In this document: positions 35,357 through 44,365 of the stretch, piece by piece
Layout of the letters: each line of letters begins with the position of its first letter
Numbering within the stretch: position 1 is the first letter of the stretch
Assembly: GCA_029258915.1 (NCBI GenBank)
Contig: JAPDJU010000002.1
Location: 1 to 64,000, forward strand
DNA: 64,000 nucleotides
Reading direction: 5' to 3'
Source: Thermoproteota archaeon
GTDB taxonomy: Archaea > Thermoproteota > Thermoprotei_A > EX4484-217-1
Position numbers and translations under genes: made by a program
Notes under the pieces: model-generated
Database searches by the model: none
What the model was told of the DNA's origin: nothing
The model's input: only the letters and a program-made list of their open reading frames with translations

Positions 35357-35545
35357 ATGTGTGAATCTAAAGCAGTATTAATTGTAAATGGTCGTGAAGA
35401 AAAAATAATGGACGATGTAGCATTATTGGAAATAGGGGATGGAAAAATAACATTAAAGAATATTATGGGAGATGTTTTAGAGGTAAATTATGCACTTTTA
35501 AAAATAGATTTTTTAAACCATAAAATAGTGTTCGTGAAAAGATAG
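35357..35545 (+). CDS. cooT: CooT-type nickel-binding protein
   Basis: 62 residues beginning MCESKAV, matching the CooT family: a small beta barrel whose conserved Cys2 binds nickel in the dimer. The family pattern of a central MDDVALLEI strand and a VNYALLKIDFLNHKIVFV ending is present. ATG 35357 is preferred over GTG 35351 so that Cys falls at position 2. Its position right after cooC supports a role in CODH nickel supply. Confidence 0.8.
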   Translation: MCESKAVLIVNGREEKIMDDVALLEIGDGKITLKNIMGDVLEVNYALLKIDFLNHKIVFVKR

Positions 35546-35565
35546 TATGTTGAAAGGCGTAAATT

Positions 35566-37521
35566 ATGGCAGAATATGCTATACTAGCGCCTATAGTATT
35601 GTTTGTTTTAGGTGCAGTAATCTCCAGTGTGTTTAAAGATAAGCTTGGAAACTATATTTCATCATTTTTCTCTCTTATTTCATCGCTCATAATATGTTAC
35701 TTGTCCTTAAGTGTTCTATTTTACAATAAAGTTTTAGAGTTACAGTTAAGACTTATTCCCGAAATAACTAAACTACCTTTACCAATAAACTTGAATGTAA
35801 TATATATTAAGATTGATTTTCTCTCAGCATTTTTTGCTCTTATTTTAGGTATTGTTGGCTTTGCTTCATCTATTTACGGAATAAGTTACATTAATAGATA
35901 TTTACATAAGCAGCATTTAGGATTTTACGGGTTAAATTATGCTTCATTCTTATGTCTCATGTACTTAGTGTTTATAATTCACGATATTTTCTGGTTTATC
36001 GTGTTTTGGGAGCTTATGACAGTTACATCACAATTCCTAGTATCATATGAGAAAGAGAAAATAGTCGCTAGGAAAGCTGCTTACAAATATTTCTGTATGA
36101 CAAAAGCGGGATCCGAAGTTATAATAGTTTCCGCCTTAATAATCCTAATTATCCTTTCTGGAATGCAGACCTCATTTGATACCGTAAAGAACTATACTGA
36201 AAAGCTAATTGTTGAAAACACTATTTTAGCTAATGTACTATTGGCTATGCTCTTTATAGGGTTTAGTGTTAAGGCAAGCCTTGTGCCCTTCCATACATGG
36301 CTTCCAGATGCCCACCCTGAAGCTCCAAGTAATGTTTCTGCATTACTTAGTGGTGTTATGATAAAGACTGCGGTTTACATGTTCTTCAGAGTTTTCTACT
36401 TTTTCTTTAAACCGACAATATATTGGGGGTACATAGTTGCAACCGTAGGAACAATTACTCTCTTTGTAGGTACAATGTATGCTATACTGCAAACGGACTC
36501 TAAGAGGCTTTTAGCATTCCATAGTATTGGGCAAATGGGATACATAGTTCTTGCATTAGGAGCCTCAATGGTTCTTTATTCTATGGGAGGAGAGAGCTAC
36601 GCTATCTTAGCTTCGGCTGCTTTCGCAGCATCACTATACCATGCTTTAAACCACGCTATGTTTAAGTCTCTTCTCTTCTTAACCGCAGGATCCGTAATTT
36701 ACAGAACAGGTTCAAGAAATCTTAATGTTTTAGGGGGCTTAGCGAAATTTATGCCAGTAACAGCTATTTCGGCTCTAATTGCTTCTCTTTCAATATCTGG
36801 TATTCCCCCGTTCAATGGTTTTGTAAGTAAATGGCTAATATATTCTTCAACAATACCTTCCTTTACTCCATTAACAATATATGGGGTTGTAGCTTTGTTT
36901 ATAAGTGCTGTAACTGCTGCTTCATTTGTAAAATATTTTACCACATTATTTACAAAGCCTTCAGCTTTAGAGTTTAAAGATATAAAAGAAGTTCCTACAG
37001 TAATGTTGTTTTCTCAAGTTTTCTTAGCTGTAATATGTACTATCTTAGGTATATATCCAGTTTTGCCATTAACAATAATATCCCCCATATCTAAACTCCT
37101 TTTTCCACTAGGAGATATTTTGTCCTATGTTAAAATATTACCAGGTATTGCTTTACTGAAGGTAGGGTTTGTTTCAATAAATTCTCCATTGATAATTGCT
37201 GTTTCTTTAACACTAATTTCCTCGGTAACTGCTGCTCTCTTACCACATAGAGTTAAAAAATTCAGTGTGTGGAGTTGTGGCGTTTCATTTAGAAAATATT
37301 TAATGAACATGCCCGCTGACTCCTATTTTAAACCGTTTGAGGAAAGCTTTGGTGAAATTTACTCTACAGGAAAGTTCTTACATAAGGTACTTGTTGAAGA
37401 TTTTATTAGAAACTACCTGTTTTCATCAAGAGTTCTAGCTAAAATTACTGAGAACTTCGCAGCTATGCTAACCTTATTTGTATTAATAATTATATTAATG
37501 CTACTACTGCATCTTGGGTGA
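35566..37521 (+). CDS. Group 4 hydrogenase membrane subunit HyfB/CooM-like (NuoL/antiporter fold)
   Basis: 651 residues, about 16 transmembrane helices of the proton-translocating NADH-quinone oxidoreductase/Mrp family. Motifs include the FWELMTVTSQFLVSYE helix with its Glu, the HTWLPDAHPEAPSNVSALLSG core and a Lys in VMIKTAVYM. The C-terminal extension (PADSYFKPFEESF) is typical of HyfB/HycC-like subunits. It should carry one ion channel of the complex. Confidence 0.9.
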   Translation: MAEYAILAPIVLFVLGAVISSVFKDKLGNYISSFFSLISSLIICYLSLSVLFYNKVLELQLRLIPEITKLPLPINLNVIYIKIDFLSAFFALILGIVGFASSIYGISYINRYLHKQHLGFYGLNYASFLCLMYLVFIIHDIFWFIVFWELMTVTSQFLVSYEKEKIVARKAAYKYFCMTKAGSEVIIVSALIILIILSGMQTSFDTVKNYTEKLIVENTILANVLLAMLFIGFSVKASLVPFHTWLPDAHPEAPSNVSALLSGVMIKTAVYMFFRVFYFFFKPTIYWGYIVATVGTITLFVGTMYAILQTDSKRLLAFHSIGQMGYIVLALGASMVLYSMGGESYAILASAAFAASLYHALNHAMFKSLLFLTAGSVIYRTGSRNLNVLGGLAKFMPVTAISALIASLSISGIPPFNGFVSKWLIYSSTIPSFTPLTIYGVVALFISAVTAASFVKYFTTLFTKPSALEFKDIKEVPTVMLFSQVFLAVICTILGIYPVLPLTIISPISKLLFPLGDILSYVKILPGIALLKVGFVSINSPLIIAVSLTLISSVTAALLPHRVKKFSVWSCGVSFRKYLMNMPADSYFKPFEESFGEIYSTGKFLHKVLVEDFIRNYLFSSRVLAKITENFAAMLTLFVLIIILMLLLHLG

Positions 37522-37527
37522 TCAAAT

Positions 37528-38421
37528 ATGGAATACATAGCAATTGTTCTCGCTAATATTGTAGCAATACTCATTATAGCGCCCATCATAGACGGTATAG
37601 AAAGAAAGATTAAAGCTAAGCTTCAATGTAGAAAAGGACCCCCAATATTGCAGACATGGTATGATTTAGTTAAGCTTTTTAGAAGGCCAAGTATAGTTAC
37701 TGAAGAATATTCTCTAGCATATGTTATTTCACCGTACATAATATTTGCTAATATGACATTGGCCTTAGCCCTAGTGCCTTCATTTACCCGTATTTCGCTA
37801 AGCTTTTTCGGAGACATCATAGTTTTAGTCTATCTTATAGCTTCTTCATCAATATTTTTAGCCATAGGTAGTATTTCTTCAGGTAATGTTTTCGCAACAA
37901 TAGGTGCTAATAGGGAAATTAGCTTAGCAACGCTATCTAAGCTTCTAATGGCTCTTGTTCTTGCTACATTTGCAACTTTAAAAAGAGCCCTCACGTTAGG
38001 GTCAATATTTCCAATAATACCTCCCTACACCCTATCAGCTATTATATCTATAATCTTGTTTGCAATTATAGCATATATTGACTGCTATAAACTACCTTTC
38101 GACATTCCTGAAGCAGAACCCGAGATAATTGATGGAATACTTGTAGAATATAGCGGTAAAAGTTTAGGTGTATTAAAGTATTCTACATATCTTAAGAGAA
38201 TACTTTTATTCACAATAATAGTAGATCTCATATTACCTAGGAACATACCTACCTTACTCTTGCCGATATCTTATTTTACTTTCCTTTTAGCTCTTTCAAT
38301 AACCTATGTTTGCGTTGAAACATATTTTGGAAGATTACGTATAGACCAGGCATTAAAGTTCATGAAAACAATGGTACCTATATTATTGGTGGTGTGGTTT
38401 ATTGCTTACCTCCATTACTGA
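37528..38421 (+). CDS. Group 4 hydrogenase membrane subunit HyfC/EchB-like (NuoH)
   Basis: 297 residues with about eight helices. It has the NuoH-family motifs DGIERKIKAKLQCRKGPPILQTWYDLVKLF near the N-terminus and the PFDIPEAEPEIIDGILVEYSG loop. This subunit anchors the hydrogenase arm to the membrane and sits next to the [NiFe] site. The last 20 bases overlap the following gene. Confidence 0.92.
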   Translation: MEYIAIVLANIVAILIIAPIIDGIERKIKAKLQCRKGPPILQTWYDLVKLFRRPSIVTEEYSLAYVISPYIIFANMTLALALVPSFTRISLSFFGDIIVLVYLIASSSIFLAIGSISSGNVFATIGANREISLATLSKLLMALVLATFATLKRALTLGSIFPIIPPYTLSAIISIILFAIIAYIDCYKLPFDIPEAEPEIIDGILVEYSGKSLGVLKYSTYLKRILLFTIIVDLILPRNIPTLLLPISYFTFLLALSITYVCVETYFGRLRIDQALKFMKTMVPILLVVWFIAYLHY

Positions 38422-40054
38422 AATATTAAACCTACTGAAGAAGTATGGTAAAGTAGAGAAAATACATAAAGATACATATGTCGTTGAGATAAGCCCGGGT
38501 AAGGTTAGAGAACTATGTGAAATACTTCACTGGAAATTAAATGGACACTTTTCGGTAACCGTGGGATCTGATGAAAGACCTGTAAATGGATATTTCGGAG
38601 TGTATCATGTGTTTTTACTAGATAAACAAAAGTTATCAGTAATAGTTCATGTTAAAGTAAACCCTGTAACGCTTAAAATACCATCAATAACCCCTATAAT
38701 ACCTGGAGCTAATTGGCATGAAAGAGAAGCCCACGACTTTTTCGGCATATTTTTTGAAGAACATCCTAACTTAGAAAGGCTTATATTACCATATGATTGG
38801 CCTGAAGGAATACATCCTTTAAGAAAAGATGTTAATGTAAGAGAGTTAAGATATAAGTTACTAAAGAAAGAAACCGGATTAGTTGTAGAAAAGAAAGCTG
38901 AGGAAGAATACATAGTACCTATTGGTCCTTATCACCCTGCGCTACATGAACCTGAATACTTTGAACTCTATGTTGAAGGAGAAAAAATAGTAGATGCTAG
39001 GTATAAGGGATTTCATGTTCATAGAGGTATAGAGAAGGTTGCTGAAGAACGGTTAACAATAAACCAAGTGCCTTTCATTGCAGAAAGGATATGTGGTATT
39101 TGCGGATACACTCATAATGTAGCCTATTGTCAGGCAGTAGAAAATGCTGCTAGGATAGATGTACCCTTAAGGGCAAAGTATATTAGAAGTATTCTTTTGG
39201 AAATAGAAAGAGTACATAGTCATCTTCTATGGTTTGGTGTACTTTTCCATCTACTTGGATTCGATACTGGTTTTATGATGACATGGCTTGTTAGAGAGAA
39301 AATAATGGATCTTGCGGAAATACTTACAGGGAATAGGAAAAACTATGGAATGAACCTGGTGGGTGGTGTTAGGAGGGATATAAATGAGGAAAAGATAAAG
39401 TTATCTTTGGAAACCCTAGACTATGTTGAGTATAAGTTAAGGAAAATTCTGGATAAAATGCTGAAGCTTAAGGAAATAACGTCTAGAACTAAGGAAATAG
39501 GTCTACTGAGCCGTGAAGAAGCTAGAAAGCTATCTGTTGTAGGACCTGTGGCTAGAGCTTCAGGTATAAGTACTGATGTTAGAAGGTACCACCCATACGC
39601 TGCCTACAGTGAGTTAGAATTTAAAGTTCCAGTATATGATGCCGGCGACGTCTACTCTAGAGCTTTAGTGAGGTATGATGAAATATTTGAATCAATAAGC
39701 ATGTTAAAGCAGTTGCTAAAAAATATTCCCAAAGGAGACTTAACGGCAGAAAACGTTAAAGTCCCAGAATACAGGAAGGGCCTAGGACTTACAGAAGCCC
39801 CTAGAGGCGAAAACGTACACTTAGTAATAACTGGTAGAGAAAATAAGGTTTACAGATGGCGTCCTCGAGCACCATCATACAATAATGTTCCCTCAACTTT
39901 AGTCATGCTTAAAGGAGAAAAACTAGCTGACGCCCCAGCAATAATAGCTAGTATCGATCCTTGCTTCTCATGCACAGACCACGTAGTTGTAATAGACGTT
40001 AGAACTAATGTAAAACAAGTCTTAAGGCTAAAAGAAATTGCTAGAGGGAAGTAG
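38402..40054 (+). CDS. Group 4 [NiFe] hydrogenase large subunit, NuoC-NuoD fusion (HyfG/HycE-like)
   Basis: 550 residues. Residues 1-170 form a NuoC-like domain (HEREAHDFFGIFF, LPYDWPEG.HPLRKD). The rest is the catalytic large subunit with both nickel-binding CxxC motifs: RICGICGYTHN near residue 230 and DPCFSCTDH near 520. All four ligands are present, so it is a genuine H2-evolving enzyme rather than a complex I relative. It starts at TTG 38402 with GGTGGTG six bases upstream, inside the previous gene. Confidence 0.93.
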   Translation: MLTSITEILNLLKKYGKVEKIHKDTYVVEISPGKVRELCEILHWKLNGHFSVTVGSDERPVNGYFGVYHVFLLDKQKLSVIVHVKVNPVTLKIPSITPIIPGANWHEREAHDFFGIFFEEHPNLERLILPYDWPEGIHPLRKDVNVRELRYKLLKKETGLVVEKKAEEEYIVPIGPYHPALHEPEYFELYVEGEKIVDARYKGFHVHRGIEKVAEERLTINQVPFIAERICGICGYTHNVAYCQAVENAARIDVPLRAKYIRSILLEIERVHSHLLWFGVLFHLLGFDTGFMMTWLVREKIMDLAEILTGNRKNYGMNLVGGVRRDINEEKIKLSLETLDYVEYKLRKILDKMLKLKEITSRTKEIGLLSREEARKLSVVGPVARASGISTDVRRYHPYAAYSELEFKVPVYDAGDVYSRALVRYDEIFESISMLKQLLKNIPKGDLTAENVKVPEYRKGLGLTEAPRGENVHLVITGRENKVYRWRPRAPSYNNVPSTLVMLKGEKLADAPAIIASIDPCFSCTDHVVVIDVRTNVKQVLRLKEIARGK

Positions 40055-40055
40055 C

Positions 40056-40565
40056 GTGAAAACCCCAAGAATAGACATATTTAAAGAAGCATTGAAAACA
40101 GGTGTCGTAACTAAAAAGTATCCGTTTGAACCTGTAGAAGCGCCTGAAGGATTTAGAGGTAAGCCAAGTATAGATTTTGAGAAATGTATTGGTTGTGAAG
40201 CATGTGTAAACATATGTCCACCTAATGCGTTAAGCGTCGAAATAGACACTAAGAGAGGTATAAAGAGGGTAATGTTATTTCTTGGTAGATGTATTTTCTG
40301 CGGAAGATGTCAGGATGTTTGCCCTACGGAGGCAATAAAGCTTTCCAGAGAATTTGAATTATCTTCTCTTAACTCTAAAGATTTGTATCAGATAGTGGAG
40401 TTAAAAATGGCTAAGTGTAAAATATGTGGTAGATATTATGCTACTGTAAGGCAGATATTGTTTACAGCTAAAAACGTACCTAAGGATCAAAGACCATTAC
40501 TTTTACTTTGTGATGAATGTAGGAGTAAAGTTTCAGCTAAACATATTTCTTACGCAAGGTGGTAG
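40056..40565 (+). CDS. Hydrogenase ferredoxin-like subunit (HyfH/CooX/NuoI-like)
   Basis: About 169 residues with two [4Fe-4S] motifs (CIGCEACVNICP and CIFCGRCQDVCP) that link CooF to the small subunit. A C-terminal CxxC...CxxC pair (CKIC...CDEC) probably binds zinc, as in some archaeal homologues. GTG start at 40056, two bases after the upstream stop, with GAGGGA before it. Confidence 0.9.
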   Translation: MKTPRIDIFKEALKTGVVTKKYPFEPVEAPEGFRGKPSIDFEKCIGCEACVNICPPNALSVEIDTKRGIKRVMLFLGRCIFCGRCQDVCPTEAIKLSREFELSSLNSKDLYQIVELKMAKCKICGRYYATVRQILFTAKNVPKDQRPLLLLCDECRSKVSAKHISYARW

Positions 40566-40567
40566 GG

Positions 40568-41128
40568 TTGAGTCTCAAACTGTTTAGAAGAAGCCTGTGG
40601 GTTTATCATTTAAATAGCGGTAGCTGTAATGGCTGCGATATTGAGGTTCTTAACATATTTACACCATATCATGATGTTGAAAGGCTAGGTATTAAGTTGG
40701 TTGCATCGCCTCGACATGCTGATGTTATCGTGTTTACTGGACCTATAACTAGGGAAACATTACCTAAAGCTATAAGAGCGTTTTTTGCGGTGCCTGAACC
40801 TAAAGCTGTAGTAGCTGTTGGCTCATGTGCCTGCGGGGGTGGAATATGGTATGATTCATACGCGGTTATAGGTGGAATAGAAGCTTTCTACAGAATTCTA
40901 GAAAACTACTATAAAATAAGACTGCCTCTAACAGTATATGTTCCTGGCTGTCCACCTAAACCTGAAGCAATAATATATGGGATTGCTGTCTTAAGAGGTG
41001 TTTTAAAGCAAAAACAGAGGAAAACATATTTCTTAGAGAAAGAAGTACCGGCTCTTACAAGAGATTTTATTGTGAATTTAGAGAAATACATGAAACAAGA
41101 AGGGGGAATTAATATTGGGAAAAAATAG
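40568..41128 (+). CDS. Hydrogenase small subunit (HyfI/CooL/NuoB-like)
   Basis: About 186 residues of the NuoB/small hydrogenase family carrying the proximal [4Fe-4S] cluster: cysteines in SCNGCDIEV, VGSCACGG and VPGCPPKPE. This cluster delivers electrons directly to the [NiFe] centre. The TTG at 40568 is chosen for AAGGTGG at 40556-40562; a GTG at 40559 would lie inside that ribosome site. Confidence 0.92.
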   Translation: MSLKLFRRSLWVYHLNSGSCNGCDIEVLNIFTPYHDVERLGIKLVASPRHADVIVFTGPITRETLPKAIRAFFAVPEPKAVVAVGSCACGGGIWYDSYAVIGGIEAFYRILENYYKIRLPLTVYVPGCPPKPEAIIYGIAVLRGVLKQKQRKTYFLEKEVPALTRDFIVNLEKYMKQEGGINIGKK

Positions 41129-41243
41129 CACAGACAATAAGGTAAAAGAGTTGATAAAAGCCTATAGGCATTTCCTAGCACCAATAGTCGTAATCAAAGT
41201 AGATAAGAAGTCTAAGAACCAGGAAAAGGCGGCGCATACTTGA
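41115..41243 (+). CDS. 42-residue small protein in the hydrogenase operon
   Basis: TTG start with a strong AGGGGGAA upstream, overlapping the end of the small-subunit gene. The product is basic and hydrophilic with one hydrophobic stretch (HFLAPIVVIKV). It could be a small hydrogenase accessory protein; otherwise unrecognised. Confidence 0.45.
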   Translation: MGKNSTDNKVKELIKAYRHFLAPIVVIKVDKKSKNQEKAAHT

Positions 41244-41338
41244 TGCTAATACTAACTAACCTACAATACATAAAAAATATTAAAGAAGTAATTCTTAATT
41301 GCAAAACAGAATATTCATGGTTATTGAGGTATTAGCGA

Positions 41339-42226
41339 ATGCTACCACAGCAGTTTATTATCGCTCCTATAGCACTTTTAATTACAGCATTTATCTTATC
41401 CGTTGTACTTAAAGGTAGAAAGTGTAACATTGTTGTTTCTCTTCTCTCAGCTACAGCGTCATTTCTAATGATATGGGCAGGTTTAAATGTCCTCCTAACC
41501 AATAAGCCTCTATCATACACTATTGTTCTATATAGGGTTAAAGGATTAACACTAGGATTGAATAGGCTGATTTTCGTTGTTGACCATTTATCAGCATTGT
41601 TTAGTGTAGCTCTTGGAATACTTGGATTCACTGTTTCAATTTATGCTATAAAATACATGGACCTTTATGTAGGGCATGAAAGTTTAAGGTTCTTCGGAGT
41701 AAACTACTCTAGCTTTCTGCTTATGATGTACCTTGTCATCACAGCTTACGATATTGTGTGGTTTATCGTGTTTTGGGAGTTGATGACTGTAACCTCTCAA
41801 TTTCTAGTTTCGTTCGAAAAAGAAAGGCCTGTAGCTAGAGCTGCGGGTTATAAGTATTTCTTCATGGCCAAAGCTGGTTCAGAACTCATAGTAGTGTTTA
41901 TTCTTATGGTGATCATATATCTTACACGGTTTAACACCAGCTTTGACGCAATAAGATATACGCTTTCATTGCTTGCACGAGCATATCCTGGTGTTACAGC
42001 TCTTCTTTTCGTGATCTTATTTATTGGATTAGGGGTTAAGGCTGCAATATATCCTCTACACTCATGGCTTCCGGACGCTCATTCTGAAGCTCCAAGTAAT
42101 ATTTCAGCTCTGCTTAGCGGTATAATGGTTAAAATGGCAGTATACATGATGGCACGTAGCTTTTACTGGTTTGCTCCTTCCTTAATTTACGTAGCACTTA
42201 CTAGACCTATATTAGAGGTGTTGTAA
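41339..42226 (+). CDS. Half-length HyfB/MrpA-type antiporter paralogue
   Basis: 295 residues, clearly paralogous to the 651-residue HyfB-like subunit upstream. It shares the SIYAIKYMD, FWELMTVTSQFLVSFEKE, HSWLPDAHSEAPSNISALLSG and MVKMAVYM blocks. It ends after about nine helices, just beyond the MVKMAVYM block that holds the conserved lysine, and lacks the C-terminal half. It starts the Mrp-like gene set. It may be a functional short subunit or a truncated duplicate; an intact ribosome context and coding frame favour expression. Confidence 0.75.
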   Translation: MLPQQFIIAPIALLITAFILSVVLKGRKCNIVVSLLSATASFLMIWAGLNVLLTNKPLSYTIVLYRVKGLTLGLNRLIFVVDHLSALFSVALGILGFTVSIYAIKYMDLYVGHESLRFFGVNYSSFLLMMYLVITAYDIVWFIVFWELMTVTSQFLVSFEKERPVARAAGYKYFFMAKAGSELIVVFILMVIIYLTRFNTSFDAIRYTLSLLARAYPGVTALLFVILFIGLGVKAAIYPLHSWLPDAHSEAPSNISALLSGIMVKMAVYMMARSFYWFAPSLIYVALTRPILEVL

Positions 42227-42229
42227 GCA

Positions 42230-42514
42230 GTGGATACAACTTACGTGCTCGACATTTACTTACCAGTAGTATTTGCTGTGTTTTTAGCAGCTTTCACACT
42301 TTACATTATTAGAATAGTTAAGGGGCCATCGGTAGTAGATATGGCTTTAGCTGTTGATTGCTTAGCCTTCGACTTAGCTGTTTTCATAGGATTACTTACA
42401 CTTTACTTTAGAACACCATTCCTAATTATTGGAGCTATTGCCTTAGCCCTATGGGCTTACATCTTGGACATATATATTGCAAAGTATTTTGTCAGAAGGG
42501 AGGTTGGTGAGTAG
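42230..42514 (+). CDS. MrpF/MbhB-like antiporter subunit
   Basis: 94 residues, three helices, with the MrpF motif RIVKGPSVVDMALAVD. Part of the Mrp-type cation/proton antiporter module found in membrane-bound hydrogenases (MbhB). GTG start four bases after the previous stop; its own stop overlaps the start of the next gene. Confidence 0.85.
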   Translation: MDTTYVLDIYLPVVFAVFLAAFTLYIIRIVKGPSVVDMALAVDCLAFDLAVFIGLLTLYFRTPFLIIGAIALALWAYILDIYIAKYFVRREVGE

Positions 42515-42912
42515 TGTTCGAAGTTATTGAATGGTTTGTTTTCATCATAGGACTCATATTGATAACAATAGGTGCAATATGTGATTTAGCTGGAGCTTTA
42601 GGTTTAGTTAGGTTTCCTAATTTCTTTGTTAGGCTTCATGCTGCAACAGTAGGAACAATAGGAGGAGCTGTAATTCCACTATTCGGTATAGCTTTAGTTT
42701 CAGCAGTTTCATCTCAGCTGGGACCCTTTAGATGGACTGTTGCAGGAGGAGCGGTTATAGCAGCATTTCTAATAATGATTGTTGCCCCCGCTGGCTCACA
42801 TGCACTAGCTTATGCGGCTCATAAAGCTAAAGTTGTTCCTGTTGAACCTAAGGTTTGCGATTTACTTGAAGAACATGAGAAAAGAAAAGCGAAGGAGGCT
42901 GAGAAGAAATGA
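42514..42912 (+). CDS. MrpG/MbhC-like antiporter subunit
   Basis: 132 residues, three helices with the MrpG pattern GAICDLAGALGLVRFPNFFVRLHAATVGTIGG and a charged tail. GTG start overlapping the previous stop by one base. A standard neighbour of MrpF. Confidence 0.87.
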   Translation: MFEVIEWFVFIIGLILITIGAICDLAGALGLVRFPNFFVRLHAATVGTIGGAVIPLFGIALVSAVSSQLGPFRWTVAGGAVIAAFLIMIVAPAGSHALAYAAHKAKVVPVEPKVCDLLEEHEKRKAKEAEKK

Positions 42913-43163
42913 TAACCTTAGGACTAGTTCTATTAGCTTACCTGTTTTCAATAGCTATGCTGTTCACATATAAAGCCATTACTGAGAAGGATTTAATCAA
43001 GGCAGTAATATTCTCTGCAAGCCAATCCGTAGCTTATGCTATTGCCTACGCTGTTCTTTTAGCTCCAGACATTATGCTAGCATATATAGCTATAGGCATA
43101 GGTGTTTACTCAATAATTCTACTCTATGTTATTTCAAAAACAGAGAGGTATGAGAGAGGGTAA
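42909..43163 (+). CDS. MbhD-like hydrogenase/antiporter subunit (DUF4040)
   Basis: 84 residues, three helices, matching the small MbhD/DUF4040 subunit that corresponds to a central part of MrpA. Motif TEKDLIKAVIFSASQSVAYAIAY. Four-base ATGA overlap with the mrpG gene. Confidence 0.8.
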   Translation: MITLGLVLLAYLFSIAMLFTYKAITEKDLIKAVIFSASQSVAYAIAYAVLLAPDIMLAYIAIGIGVYSIILLYVISKTERYERG

Positions 43164-43165
43164 AT

Positions 43166-43978
43166 ATGAAAGGGGTAAAAATACTATTCATACCTCTAAT
43201 GGGTTTAGTTGTAATACTGATAATGCTTATCCTAAGCTATGGTACGCTAGGATATTCACCAGCAGAGTACATTAGGAGTTTGGGGGAGTTTCTTTTAAGA
43301 CAAAGCTTTAATGTTTTTGAAAAAGAATGGTGGGTTGGAAGTCCAGAGGTAATTACTGCGACTCTCTGGGATTATAGAGGACTAGACACAGTATATGAGA
43401 CAACAGTTTTCTACTTGGCGGTAATAGGCTGTGTTTCTGTTTTCAGACTTCTACAACCCAAACTTGCGGAAATAACCAAAGAAAAAGAAGAATATGCGTT
43501 AACTGTTATAGTTAGAGTAGCTACGAAAATAGTTTTAGCAGTAATAATACTTATATCGATAAACATAGCTCTCCATGGTCACATAACTCCTGGTGGAGGA
43601 TTCCAAGCAGGCTCAGCTTTTGCGATAGCACCACTATTGGCTATAGCTGCTTTTTCAAGGTATTTCGTTGAAAAAATGGGTTTAAAAATAAACTTATCCC
43701 ATGCACTAAGATCTCTAGGTTTAATCATAATAGCTTTAGTGGCTTTGCTGCCTCTATTCTACTTCGGATATCTCCTACAAAACCAGGCTAAACCATGGTC
43801 TCCATTCCCGGGATACCCTATAGAAGTAAGTTTCCTTGAGTTAAGCGGCTCATTATTCCACTTTGACATAGGCGAATACCTCAACGTAGCTATGGGATTT
43901 TTAGCTATATTCCTTCTCCTATCATTACCTGAACGTGTCTTTAAAAAAGATATGGAGGTTGTGAAAAGTGAATCCTGA
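43166..43978 (+). CDS. MbhE-MrpB(MbhF) fusion subunit
   Basis: 270 residues. The first 100 correspond to MbhE (one helix, then an external loop with LWDYRGLDTVYETTVFYLAVIG). The rest is MrpB/MbhF with the diagnostic NIALHGHITPGGGFQAGSAFAIAPLLAIAA. In Thermococcales these are separate genes. The stop overlaps the next gene by eleven bases. Confidence 0.87.
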   Translation: MKGVKILFIPLMGLVVILIMLILSYGTLGYSPAEYIRSLGEFLLRQSFNVFEKEWWVGSPEVITATLWDYRGLDTVYETTVFYLAVIGCVSVFRLLQPKLAEITKEKEEYALTVIVRVATKIVLAVIILISINIALHGHITPGGGFQAGSAFAIAPLLAIAAFSRYFVEKMGLKINLSHALRSLGLIIIALVALLPLFYFGYLLQNQAKPWSPFPGYPIEVSFLELSGSLFHFDIGEYLNVAMGFLAIFLLLSLPERVFKKDMEVVKSES

Positions 43979-44363
43979 ACATGTAGTAGTCCTATACTTA
44001 TATGCTGCATTATTTGTAGTATTTGGTATTTCAGTTTACGGTATTGTTATTAAACCTCATATAGTTAAGAAGCTGATTGCATTATCAATACTTGGAGACA
44101 CGGCTAACACCTTAATAATACTTTTAGGCTATAGAACACTACCTAAACCTTGGCCACCAGTTTTCCCCGAGCTGGAACCCAGTTTAGAGCTAATTGAAGA
44201 ATTCACTAAACTATCTGTAGACCCTCTACCACAAGTGCTAGTTATAACGGCGATAGTCATTAACATGGCAGTTACAGCGCTTCTAGCGTTCCTGGCAATT
44301 CAAGTTTACAGGCTTTATGGCACTTTAGACTTTAGAAAAGTATTAAAGCTGAGGGGATGGTAG
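43968..44363 (+). CDS. MrpC/MbhG-like (NuoK-fold) subunit
   Basis: 131 residues, three helices, NuoK/MrpC fold with the LVITAIVINMAVTALLAFLAI helix near the C-terminus. A longer central loop rich in Pro (RTLPKPWPPVFPELEP) is typical of MbhG. GTG start inside the preceding gene. Confidence 0.87.
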   Translation: MNPEHVVVLYLYAALFVVFGISVYGIVIKPHIVKKLIALSILGDTANTLIILLGYRTLPKPWPPVFPELEPSLELIEEFTKLSVDPLPQVLVITAIVINMAVTALLAFLAIQVYRLYGTLDFRKVLKLRGW

Positions 44364-44365
44364 CT

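Noticed and set aside
38402-40054. Complex I NuoCD rather than hydrogenase
   Set aside because: Both nickel-binding CxxC motifs are intact, which complex I subunits lack.
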